NCBI GenBank assembly: GCA_964556885.1
Contig: CAZKYP010000084.1
Location: forward strand, 1-13,745
Source of the DNA: CAZKYP01 sp964556885
GTDB taxonomy: Bacteria > Planctomycetota > Phycisphaerae > Sedimentisphaerales > Anaerobacaceae
DNA length: 13,745 nucleotides
Reading direction: 5' to 3'
Shown here: piece by piece, positions 8,604-13,745 of the stretch
How the letters are laid out: every line of letters starts with the position of its first letter
Position numbering within the stretch: position 1 is the stretch's first letter
Program-made: the position numbers and the translations under genes
The notes under the pieces: generated by a model
Told to the model about the DNA's origin: nothing
The model's input: only the letters and a program-made list of their open reading frames with translations
Databases searched by the model: none

Positions 8604-8868
8604 CAATTCAGCAATCCAATTTTCCCCCGAATACCTCCATTTAAGGATAATTCTTCCGGATACCTGTCTAAGTTAATTTCATATCGTCATAAAAGCTTGT
8701 TTTCTTATACGTTTATTTTGCCTTAAAGGACGATTTTGCAGGTTAATTATCTTAATATAATTTATGTAAAATATAGGATTTATACAACCAAATAATGTTG
8801 TTTAAATCGGAAGATTATAGGACTCAAGCTTGTTTTTTTTGCAGTTATCCGGTTTGTCATAAGGTAAA
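8604..8868. other. AT-rich 265-bp intergenic region before the TPR gene
   Basis: This gap separates the MATE stop from the TPR gene. It is markedly AT-rich around 8740-8800. A possible minus-strand promoter is TTGTAT (8782-8787), 17 nt, TAAATT (8759-8764); both boxes are only fair matches. A ten-codon ATG ORF ending in TGA lies just upstream of the TPR gene start and includes the GGAGG. No stem-loop with a U-tract was found after the MATE gene. Confidence 0.3.
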
Positions 8869-10296
8869 TTATTCGAGTTCAGCCCCGTCCTGGATCGGTA
8901 CATTAATTGTAACGCGCTTGAATAAATCGATTTCCATCCATTTTCCGCTTTTGAACCTCCATCGATTAGCTATACCGACTACAATGATACTAAATGTTGC
9001 CGCTATCCAGGGACCTATCGATCCGATCGATGGAAAAAGCTTAACAATCAGAAAGCCGCCTATTCCGAGTATGACCACCGATCCCACACCCGATACAATG
9101 GCCAGCCAGATAGTATCACCCGCTCCCTGCAAAGAGCCGCCGTAAATAACACGAGCGGCGTGAAATGCCTGATAGACCGCCGCGAGCATCAGTATTTGTG
9201 CACCGGATTCGATTACTCTTTCATCCGTGGACCAGAATCTCATCATCGAATTTCTGAAAACGAAAAAGCAGATACCTAAAAATCCCATGAAGATTAATCC
9301 GATTCTCATACAATGGTCCGTTTGTTTTATTGCCAGGTCTTTTCTGCCCTGGCCGATCATTTTACCGACAGACGCCGTTAAGGCGGTCGATATGCCTACA
9401 ATGGGCATTACAGACAGGTTCGTGTATGCAAGTACCGCACTGGTAGCTGCGAGGACCTCGGTCCCGAATCTGCCCACCAGCCAGAATAGAATCACGCCCC
9501 AGAATGCCACGTTCACCATCAGCCCGAGGCCGGCCGGAAATCCGATTCTGATCAAATCATACATCTTGCTGAAATCGAGCCTGAATGTCTTTCTGGTTTG
9601 AAAAATTGTGTTAATACCCGGACTAAGTAGAACGGAGATATTTATAATTGAGCCGACCATCATTCCCATGCATGTACCCCAGGCCGCTCCGGCTATTCCC
9701 ATCGCAGGAAAGCCGAACTTGCCGAATATGAGCAGATAGTTAATGACAATATTCACAATATGCGCGCATATAGACGAGTACATCGTTATGATAGGTCGAT
9801 GGATGCCCATATAAAATTGATTACTGGACCAATAAACAGCTACTACCAGATGGGCGTAAAGCATGATTCGAAAGTATATAACCTCCATCCCGATTACTTC
9901 CGTCGGCTGGTCCATGAATTTGAATATTGACGGGGCCATCGGCCACATTATCACCAGGACGAAGAGGAAATATGTACATCCCATGTATGTAGCCTGCCAG
10001 AAGTAATTCGAGCATTCCTTTTTGTTTCCTCTGCCGAGACTTTGACTTACGTACGTATTGAGGCTTGAAATCGCACCCATGGCGAAAGCGCCCGGCACGA
10101 AGGTTACAAAACTGGCCGGCATTACTGCCGCCAGTGCGTTAGTGCCCAGACGGGAGACCATAAATCTGTCGACGAACTGCATGACCGTGAATGATATAGT
10201 TGTTACTATCATCGGACCGGCCAGCTTGAGCATATATAATAAAGAGGCCTCGTCTGTAGCGGCGTGTTGTTCCGGCAAAGATGGCTGGTCCGTCAT
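8869..10296 (-). CDS. MATE-family multidrug/cation antiporter (NorM-like)
   Basis: A 475-aa inner-membrane protein, normal length for MATE exporters, which extrude cationic drugs or metabolites in exchange for Na+ or H+. The sequence alternates hydrophobic segments and short loops consistent with 12 helices in two homologous halves. Each half starts with the family pattern: LKLAGPMIVTTISFTVMQFVDRFMVSRLG near residue 30, and MYDLIRIGFPAGLGLMVN near 245. The paired cytoplasmic loops SLGRGNKKE in half one and MIGQGRKDLA in half two are the usual glycine-rich MATE loops. The soluble N-terminus (~20 residues) and the C-terminal tail are hydrophilic. It starts 15 bp after the DUF167 stop and probably belongs to the same operon. 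The ribosome-binding site is weak (GGGA ~11 nt upstream). The transported substrate cannot be read from sequence. Confidence 0.92.
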   Translation of the reverse strand: MTDQPSLPEQHAATDEASLLYMLKLAGPMIVTTISFTVMQFVDRFMVSRLGTNALAAVMPASFVTFVPGAFAMGAISSLNTYVSQSLGRGNKKECSNYFWQATYMGCTYFLFVLVIMWPMAPSIFKFMDQPTEVIGMEVIYFRIMLYAHLVVAVYWSSNQFYMGIHRPIITMYSSICAHIVNIVINYLLIFGKFGFPAMGIAGAAWGTCMGMMVGSIINISVLLSPGINTIFQTRKTFRLDFSKMYDLIRIGFPAGLGLMVNVAFWGVILFWLVGRFGTEVLAATSAVLAYTNLSVMPIVGISTALTASVGKMIGQGRKDLAIKQTDHCMRIGLIFMGFLGICFFVFRNSMMRFWSTDERVIESGAQILMLAAVYQAFHAARVIYGGSLQGAGDTIWLAIVSGVGSVVILGIGGFLIVKLFPSIGSIGPWIAATFSIIVVGIANRWRFKSGKWMEIDLFKRVTINVPIQDGAELE

Positions 10297-10311
10297 CGGT
10301 GAAATTCCCGT

Positions 10312-10611
10312 CTATTCGAGGTTTAACTTTCTTAGCAGTGTATCGGTTGAAATGCCGGCAATCCGTATTTGCTTGACCGGGCTTGTCCGGCCGGAGATTA
10401 TATCGACGGCGTTTTTCTTGATTGCAAGTTTATCGGCCAGGAAATTGGTAAGGCATTGGTTGGCCTTTCCTTTTTCCGGTGCCGCAGAGACCTTTACCTT
10501 CAGCATCCCGCCATACAAGCCGCATGTTCTGGTCGGGCCGCTGCTGCCGGGCACTATCTTTGCGGTAAAAACAACACCCCCGTCGACTTCCTGAATCTTC
10601 AAATCAGCCAT
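10312..10611 (-). CDS. DUF167 / YggU (UPF0235) family protein
   Basis: A 99-aa small cytoplasmic protein of the DUF167/YggU family, whose biochemical function is not established. Visible signatures are the first strand TAKIVPGSSG, the LKVKVSAAPEKGKAN core (consensus LKV-V-APP--GKAN), the following helix CLTNFLADKLAI, and VDIISGRTSPVKQIRI (consensus I-SG-TS--K-V-I). Length is typical. It lies 15 bp before the MATE gene and 54 bp after the unrecognised 106-aa gene, on the same strand, which suggests one transcript. No clear Shine-Dalgarno precedes the ATG. The family is often found next to unrelated housekeeping genes, so the neighbours do not indicate a role. Confidence 0.92.
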   Translation of the reverse strand: MADLKIQEVDGGVVFTAKIVPGSSGPTRTCGLYGGMLKVKVSAAPEKGKANQCLTNFLADKLAIKKNAVDIISGRTSPVKQIRIAGISTDTLLRKLNLE

Positions 10612-10665
10612 AAGAGTTGGATTGTATCAATGCAGATGTGAGAACAGAAGGAAATAATTCCGCAG

Positions 10666-10986
10666 CTAAATGCTTTCCCTGATATTTGTGCCGATTGCCA
10701 ATTGCACGTATTTCTCGATTTGCTCGGCGAGATCTCTTATCGATGCGAGCTGGAAATCTTCGTAATAACCCGGTATTAGATCGCCTTCCAGCGTCCTTTT
10801 GAAAATCCGGACGCGAATAATCGATGGCTGGCCCTGCGATTTGCTGAAATCGCTGTCCTTGTGCTCGGTAAGCTCGACCCGCCAGTCTTCGCTGATAAAG
10901 ACCAAACATTTGCCGGTATAAACCGACATCGGAAAATAGTCACGTAATAATTTAAGCGTTTCCATCTGCAACCTGCTATATTTCAT
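10666..10986 (-). CDS. Unrecognised ~106-aa protein, first gene of the DUF167-MATE run
   Basis: I do not recognise this family. The protein is mixed alpha/beta, soluble, and has no signal peptide or membrane segment. Visible parts are an N-terminal helix (LQMETLKLLRDYF), strands around CLVFISEDWRVEL and IIRVRIFKRTL, and a C-terminal amphipathic helix (IRDLAEQIEKYVQLAI). The coding character is good and the reading frame runs with the operon, so it is probably a real gene. The start is uncertain. The ATG at 10984-10986 is used here. A TTG at 10999-11001 is possible but lies within a small inverted repeat. An ATG at 10963-10965 has AGG 6 nt upstream and would give a 99-aa product. It lies 54 bp upstream of the DUF167 gene and is divergent from the toxin-antitoxin pair across a ~300-bp AT-rich gap. 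Confidence 0.7.
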   Translation of the reverse strand: MKYSRLQMETLKLLRDYFPMSVYTGKCLVFISEDWRVELTEHKDSDFSKSQGQPSIIRVRIFKRTLEGDLIPGYYEDFQLASIRDLAEQIEKYVQLAIGTNIRESI

Positions 10987-11214
10987 CCTTGATTGAGACA
11001 ACTCAAACAGATTTTTCTATCATTCACAATTGTACCAATTATTATTGATAACGAAACAATTTTATTCCCCTGAAAAAATCACATCAAGCCCAAAAACTTG
11101 AACTTGTGTTTTCTTTGTCTGCTTAAAAGGCTTTACAGAGCTGAATTTTGCTTGCAAAATAAGCTTTTTTTGTCTACTTTGACAAATTGGGTAAACAAGT
11201 TCTCGTCTAAGCAC

Positions 11215-11243
11215 TTGACAATTACCAATATATATGTTACATA
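11215..11243 (+). promoter_or_regulatory. Candidate promoter of the toxin-antitoxin operon
   Basis: A perfect -35 TTGACA (11215-11220) is followed after exactly 17 nt by TACATA (11238-11243), preceded by TGT as in an extended -10. CATAAT, two bases on, is a better -10 match at 19-nt spacing. Transcription would start near 11248-11252, inside the left arm of the inverted repeat described next. The leader would be about 50 nt. Confidence 0.6.
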
Positions 11244-11245
11244 AT

Positions 11246-11269
11246 TTCGATAATGGAAATTGTATCGAA
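11246..11269 (+). promoter_or_regulatory. Perfect 7-bp inverted repeat, putative TA autoregulatory operator
   Basis: TTCGATA (11246-11252) and TATCGAA (11263-11269) are perfect reverse complements separated by 10 nt. The repeat starts 3 nt after the -10 box and covers the predicted transcription start, an ideal position for repression. Ribbon-helix-helix antitoxins usually bind such repeats as dimers, alone or with toxin, to repress their own operon. The site is seen in the sequence; its role is inferred. Confidence 0.5.
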
Positions 11270-11302
11270 GTCGTTCCAATTATATAGGAAAGAAAATTAT
11301 TA

Positions 11303-11602
11303 ATGACAGTTACTGGAATCATATGGTTGCAAAAAATTGTCGATAAGCTTTTAAAAAAACATAACGTTGTTAAAAATGAGATTGAACAGGTATTTAGTAA
11401 CAAACCACAATATCGATTTCTTGAGAGTGGAAAAATTGAAGGTCAAAATGTATATTCAGCTTATGGGCAAACAGATGCAGGTCGTTATTTGACTGTTATT
11501 TTCATTCGTAAATTTGGGAATCTTGCAATGATTATAAGCGCACGTGATATGGATAAAAAGGAACGCAAACAATATGGAAAACAAAAAAGAACACATTCTT
11601 AA
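11303..11602 (+). CDS. BrnT-like toxin of a type II toxin-antitoxin system
   Basis: A 99-aa basic protein resembling the BrnT family, RelE-fold ribonucleases that cleave mRNA and arrest growth when the antitoxin is lost. Family-like features are an N-terminal IIWLQKIVDKLLKKHNV segment (compare the usual F-WD--K---N--KHGV), an E-x-x-x-V-F helix (IEQVFSN), a beta hairpin ending GRYLTVIFI, and the C-terminal IISARDMDKKERKQY, matching the conserved I-S-A-R ... E-R--Y end. The usual acidic residue after the N-terminal Trp is replaced by Leu. The ATG is preceded by AGGAAAG about 10 nt upstream. The stop lies 29 bp inside the antitoxin gene, giving the toxin-first overlapping order typical of brnTA. 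It is AT-rich compared with its neighbours and on the opposite strand, which suggests acquisition by transfer. No direct proof of toxicity can be read from sequence. Confidence 0.8.
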   Translation: MTVTGIIWLQKIVDKLLKKHNVVKNEIEQVFSNKPQYRFLESGKIEGQNVYSAYGQTDAGRYLTVIFIRKFGNLAMIISARDMDKKERKQYGKQKRTHS

Positions 11603-11822
11603 GAATATGACTATTGAAGAAGCCTCCGAATTTTGGGATACCCACAGTGTTGCAGATTATCCTTCACATATAGTGCAATTAGAATATAAACCTGAGGAGC
11701 AAATTACTTTTGTTGCTATTGCTAATGATTTGCTGCGTCAATTAGAAAAACAAGCCAAAAAACAAGGGGCATCGATAGAAACCTTAATCAATTTGTGGAT
11801 TAAAGAAAAGCTTACTGCTTGA
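11574..11822 (+). CDS. CopG-family (BrnA-like) antitoxin
   Basis: An 82-aa protein matching the CopG-type antitoxin family paired with BrnT toxins. The N-terminal half has the toxin-wrapping motif EEASEFWDTHSVADY (residues ~17-31), as in E-A-FWD-HD--DY. The C-terminal half is a ribbon-helix-helix DNA-binding domain: strand ITFVAIANDLLRQLEKQAK, then GASIETLINLWIKEKL. It should neutralise the toxin by direct contact and repress the operon, plausibly through the 7-bp inverted repeat upstream. The ATG at 11574 is preferred over an in-frame ATG at 11544: AAGGA lies ~12 nt before it, and the extra residues of the longer form do not resemble the family. It overlaps the toxin by 29 bp, implying translational coupling. 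Its stop is only 6 bp from the stop of the convergent broken gene. Confidence 0.83.
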   Translation: MENKKEHILKNMTIEEASEFWDTHSVADYPSHIVQLEYKPEEQITFVAIANDLLRQLEKQAKKQGASIETLINLWIKEKLTA

Positions 11823-11828
11823 TTTCTT

Positions 11829-12132
11829 TTATTTTTCGCCGGACGTGTCACGTTTGTGAGGTGTTTCGAGACGCTGCTTTACCCAGTCGCGGCTGATTAC
11901 CATTCCGTACTGGTCATGTCGTATCCATGTTCCTTCCTGTTCACATTTTAGCGCTTCTTTGTAACACTCTATAGCTCTGTCCCGCTGTCCGAGCAAATCA
12001 TAGTTGTGTCCTTGCCGGACTTTCGTCTAATTTCAATTCCTGGGCTATTGTAATTGCCGGCGGTGAAAGGAATATTATGGTTAAAATAATGCAGATTGAT
12101 ATTACATGTAGAATTTTTTCAGAATGAATCAA
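11829..12132 (-). pseudogene. Frameshifted small exported TPR-type gene
   Basis: Two minus-strand frames together make one plausible small exported protein. Frame A, from a TTG at 12130-12132 to a TGA at 11998-12000, encodes a signal peptide: a hydrophobic run ISICIILTIIFLSPP, then A-I-T-I-A-Q and ELKLDES. Frame B, one base out of register, ends at a TAA (11829-11831) and encodes GHNYDLLGQRDRAIECYKEAL, a textbook TPR helix pair (G-x-x-Y-x-x-x-G ... A-I-x-x-Y), followed by a basic tail with ISRDWVKQRLETP. Frame B has a TAG at 12027-12029, so the break lies between there and the TPR, ~12013-12027. Skipping one base would give a continuous ~100-aa product. The gene begins 17 bp after the pyrD stop, has no proper Shine-Dalgarno, and lies tail to tail with the antitoxin. 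A larger internal deletion, or a sequencing indel, could also explain it. Confidence 0.6.
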
Positions 12133-12149
12133 TTTATCAATTAGAGCGG

Positions 12150-13088
12150 CTACTCCGATATAATCGAGCCGACAAGCTCTTTTATATTCGTTATATTATG
12201 AGCATGACAGTATTTTTTGATACCGTCTATGATTTTCGCCGAGCAGTCCGGCTCGATGAAGTTTGCCGTGCCGATACCCACCGCCGAAGCCCCGGCGATA
12301 ATAAACTCGATTGCATCCGATGCATTCCTTATGCCGCCCATGCCTAAAATCGGGATTCCCCGCTCTTTGGTAACTTCGTTGTAAACCTTGTTAACAAGAT
12401 ATACTGCTATCGGCTTGATTGCCGGGCCGGACAGGCCGCCGGTCTTGTTGGCAAGGATGGGTTTGCGTGTTTCAATATCGATTACCATCGCCGTAAAGGT
12501 ATTAATCAGGCTCAGGGCGTCGGCGCCGGCATCGACTGCCGTTCGTGCAATAAGGCTGATATCCGTCACCGCCGGGGCCAGCTTTATCATTAAAATTTTT
12601 TGGCCGCAGACTTTTTTGACCTCGGAAGTCACTTCTTTGACCAGTGCCGGGTCGGTGCCGAAACTGATCCCGCCTTGCTCGACGTTCGGACAACTGATAT
12701 TCAGCTCGAATCCGGCTATTGCCTCTTCCGAAGCCAGGCGCTGGGCTACTGCGACATATTCGGCTGTATCCGTGCCCGCCAGGTTTACGAATACCGGCGG
12801 GGTGAGCTTGCTGATGGCCGGTATTTTCTCTTCAATGAACTGGTCCAGCCCGATATTCGCCCATCCGATTGCGTTGAGCATCCCCGAATCGGTCTCGACG
12901 ATTCGCGGCGGAGGATTGCCTGTTCTCGGTTTGAATGTAATGCTTTTGGTGATGAGGCCGCCAAGATTGTTAACATCCATGAAACTGCTCAGCTCGTCGG
13001 CGTACCCGCAAGTCCCCGAAACCGTAAAAACCGGATTGCTCAGCTTCAGTCCGGCAAATTCAATCGATATATCAGTAATTTCACTCAT
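12150..13088 (-). CDS. pyrD: Dihydroorotate dehydrogenase, class 1B-like catalytic subunit
   Basis: A 312-aa cytoplasmic FMN TIM-barrel enzyme oxidising dihydroorotate to orotate, the fourth step of pyrimidine synthesis. Visible motifs are K48 in GLITKSIT (FMN/substrate), NISCPNVEQGG at 130-140 with C133 as the catalytic base of class 1 enzymes, K169 in MIKLAP, N196-T197 in SLINTF, NKTGGLSGPAIKP at 214-226, and the phosphate-binding GMGGI (249-253) and GIGTA (271-275). The SCPNV-x-x-GG-x-x-FGTD pattern is typical of the 1B (NAD-linked) type, which normally works with the Fe-S/FAD subunit PyrK; no pyrK is in the window. The active-site loop reads MLNAIGWANIG rather than the common GLQNPG. The ATG overlaps the Nudix gene end by 8 bp (ATGAGTGA), implying coupled translation. 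All key residues are intact. Confidence 0.93.
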   Translation of the reverse strand: MSEITDISIEFAGLKLSNPVFTVSGTCGYADELSSFMDVNNLGGLITKSITFKPRTGNPPPRIVETDSGMLNAIGWANIGLDQFIEEKIPAISKLTPPVFVNLAGTDTAEYVAVAQRLASEEAIAGFELNISCPNVEQGGISFGTDPALVKEVTSEVKKVCGQKILMIKLAPAVTDISLIARTAVDAGADALSLINTFTAMVIDIETRKPILANKTGGLSGPAIKPIAVYLVNKVYNEVTKERGIPILGMGGIRNASDAIEFIIAGASAVGIGTANFIEPDCSAKIIDGIKKYCHAHNITNIKELVGSIISE

Positions 13089-13545
13089 AATTTTTACTCG
13101 ATTTAAGTTTTTTGATGGCGAACTTTAGTACTTCATCATGGTCGAAAGCCATGTTTTCGGGCAAGTGGTCAATGTCGAACCACCTGGCTTCGGCTGCATC
13201 GTCGCCGCCTTTTACCTCGTTGCGGCCGTCTGTTATCACGCCCATGAATACAATGGTAATCTGCCTGCCTCTCGGGTCCCGGCCGACCGTGCCGAAGGTA
13301 TGCATCTGCTCTAATTTTACTCCCGTCAGGCCGGTTTCCTCGGCCAGCTCTCGGACTGCGGCGTCCTCTATTTCTTCGTCCATATTCACGAAACCGCCGG
13401 GTACGGCCCATTTACCCTTAAAAGGTTCGTTACCGCGATTAATAAGCAGCACCTTCGGTTTTTCACCGGATATATCGAAGACTATCGCATCGGTTGTCAC
13501 CATCGGCCTCGGCCAGTCGTAGACGTATTTTCCCTTTTCGTTCAT
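13081..13545 (-). CDS. Nudix hydrolase (ADP-ribose pyrophosphatase-like)
   Basis: A 154-aa cytoplasmic phosphohydrolase. The complete Nudix box lies at residues 51-73: G51-x5-E57-x7-R65-E66-L67-x-E69-E70-x-G72-L73, the Mg2+-binding helix that cleaves nucleoside diphosphates linked to another moiety. The downstream segment FGTVGRDPRGRQITIVFMGVI (84-104, DPRGR at 90-94) is typical of ADP-ribose pyrophosphatase and NrtR-type Nudix domains. No winged-helix domain follows, so this is an enzyme rather than an NrtR regulator. The upstream ribosome-binding site is weak. Its stop codon overlaps the pyrD start, suggesting a two-gene operon, and it begins 60 bp after the GH51 stop. A role in recycling ADP-ribose or cleaning up oxidised or alternative nucleotides is inferred from the family, not shown here. 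Confidence 0.9.
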   Translation of the reverse strand: MNEKGKYVYDWPRPMVTTDAIVFDISGEKPKVLLINRGNEPFKGKWAVPGGFVNMDEEIEDAAVRELAEETGLTGVKLEQMHTFGTVGRDPRGRQITIVFMGVITDGRNEVKGGDDAAEARWFDIDHLPENMAFDHDEVLKFAIKKLKSSKNYE

Positions 13546-13605
13546 AAAAACTTATCTCTAAAATAAAATCAAACAAAGACCAAGGATATTCTCAATCCCT
13601 CTATG

Positions 13606-13745
13606 TCATTGGCTTTCGATTATCACTACGGCCGCCGAAAGTTTTGGTAATTTGAACGTCACCTGCTGGCCGTCTGTCCGGACCTGGCCGTTTTCCGGCT
13701 TGACCTTATCAGGATTTTCAAGAGAATTCATTACATTCAGAGTGC
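13606..13745 (-). CDS. C-terminus of a probable GH51 alpha-L-arabinofuranosidase, 5' part off-window
   Basis: The frame is open from the right edge to the TGA at 13606-13608 and encodes the last 45 residues of a protein whose start lies outside the window. The segment NSLENPDKVKPENGQ followed by VTFKLPKLSAAVVIIE matches the characteristic end of GH51 enzymes: N-x-x-x-NP-x-x-V-x-P, then LP-x-x-S-x-x-V-x-x-I in the last strands of the C-terminal beta-sandwich. GH51 enzymes remove alpha-L-arabinofuranose from arabinan and arabinoxylan with retention. The catalytic glutamates are not in view, so the family call rests on this tail alone. A related clan GH-A arabinosidase with a similar tail cannot be excluded. 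Confidence 0.65.
   Translation of the reverse strand, partial: TLNVMNSLENPDKVKPENGQVRTDGQQVTFKLPKLSAAVVIIESQ

Larger units (their letters stand above)
11007..11302. other. AT-rich divergent intergenic region between the 106-aa gene and the TA pair
   Basis: This ~300-bp stretch holds the TA promoter and inverted repeat listed separately. Towards the minus operon there is a possible -10 TACAAT (11029-11034), within the small inverted repeat AATTG-tac-CAATT (11028-11040), with TTGTTT (11054-11059) at a long 19-nt spacing. A 16-bp palindrome-like sequence, ATTTTGCTTGCAAAAT, lies at 11145-11160, followed by AAGC and a run of Ts; with a 4-nt loop it could be a weak hairpin. A second TTGACA at 11179-11184 has no matching -10. 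I see no credible gene here. Confidence 0.4.

Noticed and set aside
8826..8842. CAAGCTTG followed by eight Ts as a plus-strand terminator
   Set aside because: The palindrome has no loop and cannot fold as a hairpin; no plus-strand gene ends there.
11062..11403. 113-codon minus-strand ORF across the TA leader and toxin start
   Set aside because: It begins antisense inside the toxin gene, has no ribosome-binding site or domain, and is explained by AT-rich sequence.
11998..12132. Programmed +1 frameshift (RF2-like, CTA TGA with an upstream AAGGA) in the small TPR gene
   Set aside because: The TPR consensus already extends upstream of that site in the second frame (G-H-N-Y-D-L-L-G), so the shift must lie earlier. 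The AAGGA spacing and slip codon also fit poorly.
12388..13128. 246-codon plus-strand ORF antisense to pyrD
   Set aside because: It mirrors the pyrD frame, has no recognisable domain, and pyrD on the other strand carries complete catalytic motifs.
1..13745. CRISPR array, tRNA, rRNA, insertion sequence or integrase
   Set aside because: I looked on both strands and saw no regularly spaced repeats, cloverleaf-like segments, rRNA-like sequence or transposase/integrase motifs.

Overview
The window reads as a chromosomal stretch from a free-living, plant-polysaccharide-degrading bacterium. My best guess is a planctomycete of the Phycisphaerae/Sedimentisphaerales type. This rests on the gene mix (GH78, GH51, a secreted FG-GAP repeat protein, a secreted TPR/transglutaminase-like protein), moderate GC and loosely packed single-strand operons. 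It is inference, because no rRNA or marker gene is present. Almost every gene lies on the minus strand, so the genome-sense reading runs from right to left.

Reading in gene order from the right edge: (1) the last 45 residues of a probable GH51 alpha-L-arabinofuranosidase; (2) a Nudix hydrolase whose stop overlaps the start of a class 1B-like dihydroorotate dehydrogenase (pyrD); (3) a small secreted TPR-type gene that appears broken by a frameshift; (4) on the opposite strand, an AT-rich BrnT-like toxin / CopG-family antitoxin pair with its own promoter and a perfect inverted repeat at the presumed transcription start; (5) a minus-strand run of an unrecognised ~106-aa protein, a DUF167/YggU protein and a 475-aa MATE transporter; (6) two large exported proteins, a transglutaminase-like/TPR protein and an FG-GAP repeat protein, the latter with a clear promoter, strong Shine-Dalgarno and probable GTG start; (7) mnmA (tRNA 2-thiouridylase) and a GT9 (heptosyltransferase-like) glycosyltransferase; (8) a secreted GH78 alpha-L-rhamnosidase, open for 666 codons and running off the left edge.

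The genes do not form one pathway. The two edge genes encode enzymes suited to rhamnose- and arabinose-containing plant polysaccharides such as pectin. Between them lie housekeeping genes (pyrD, mnmA), an export pump, envelope and exported proteins, and one small mobile-looking toxin-antitoxin cassette. I see no CRISPR array, tRNA, rRNA, insertion sequence or convincing intrinsic terminator. The most distinctive items are the toxin-antitoxin cassette with its putative operator, the frameshifted small secreted gene facing it tail to tail, and the adjacent pair of large exported repeat proteins.
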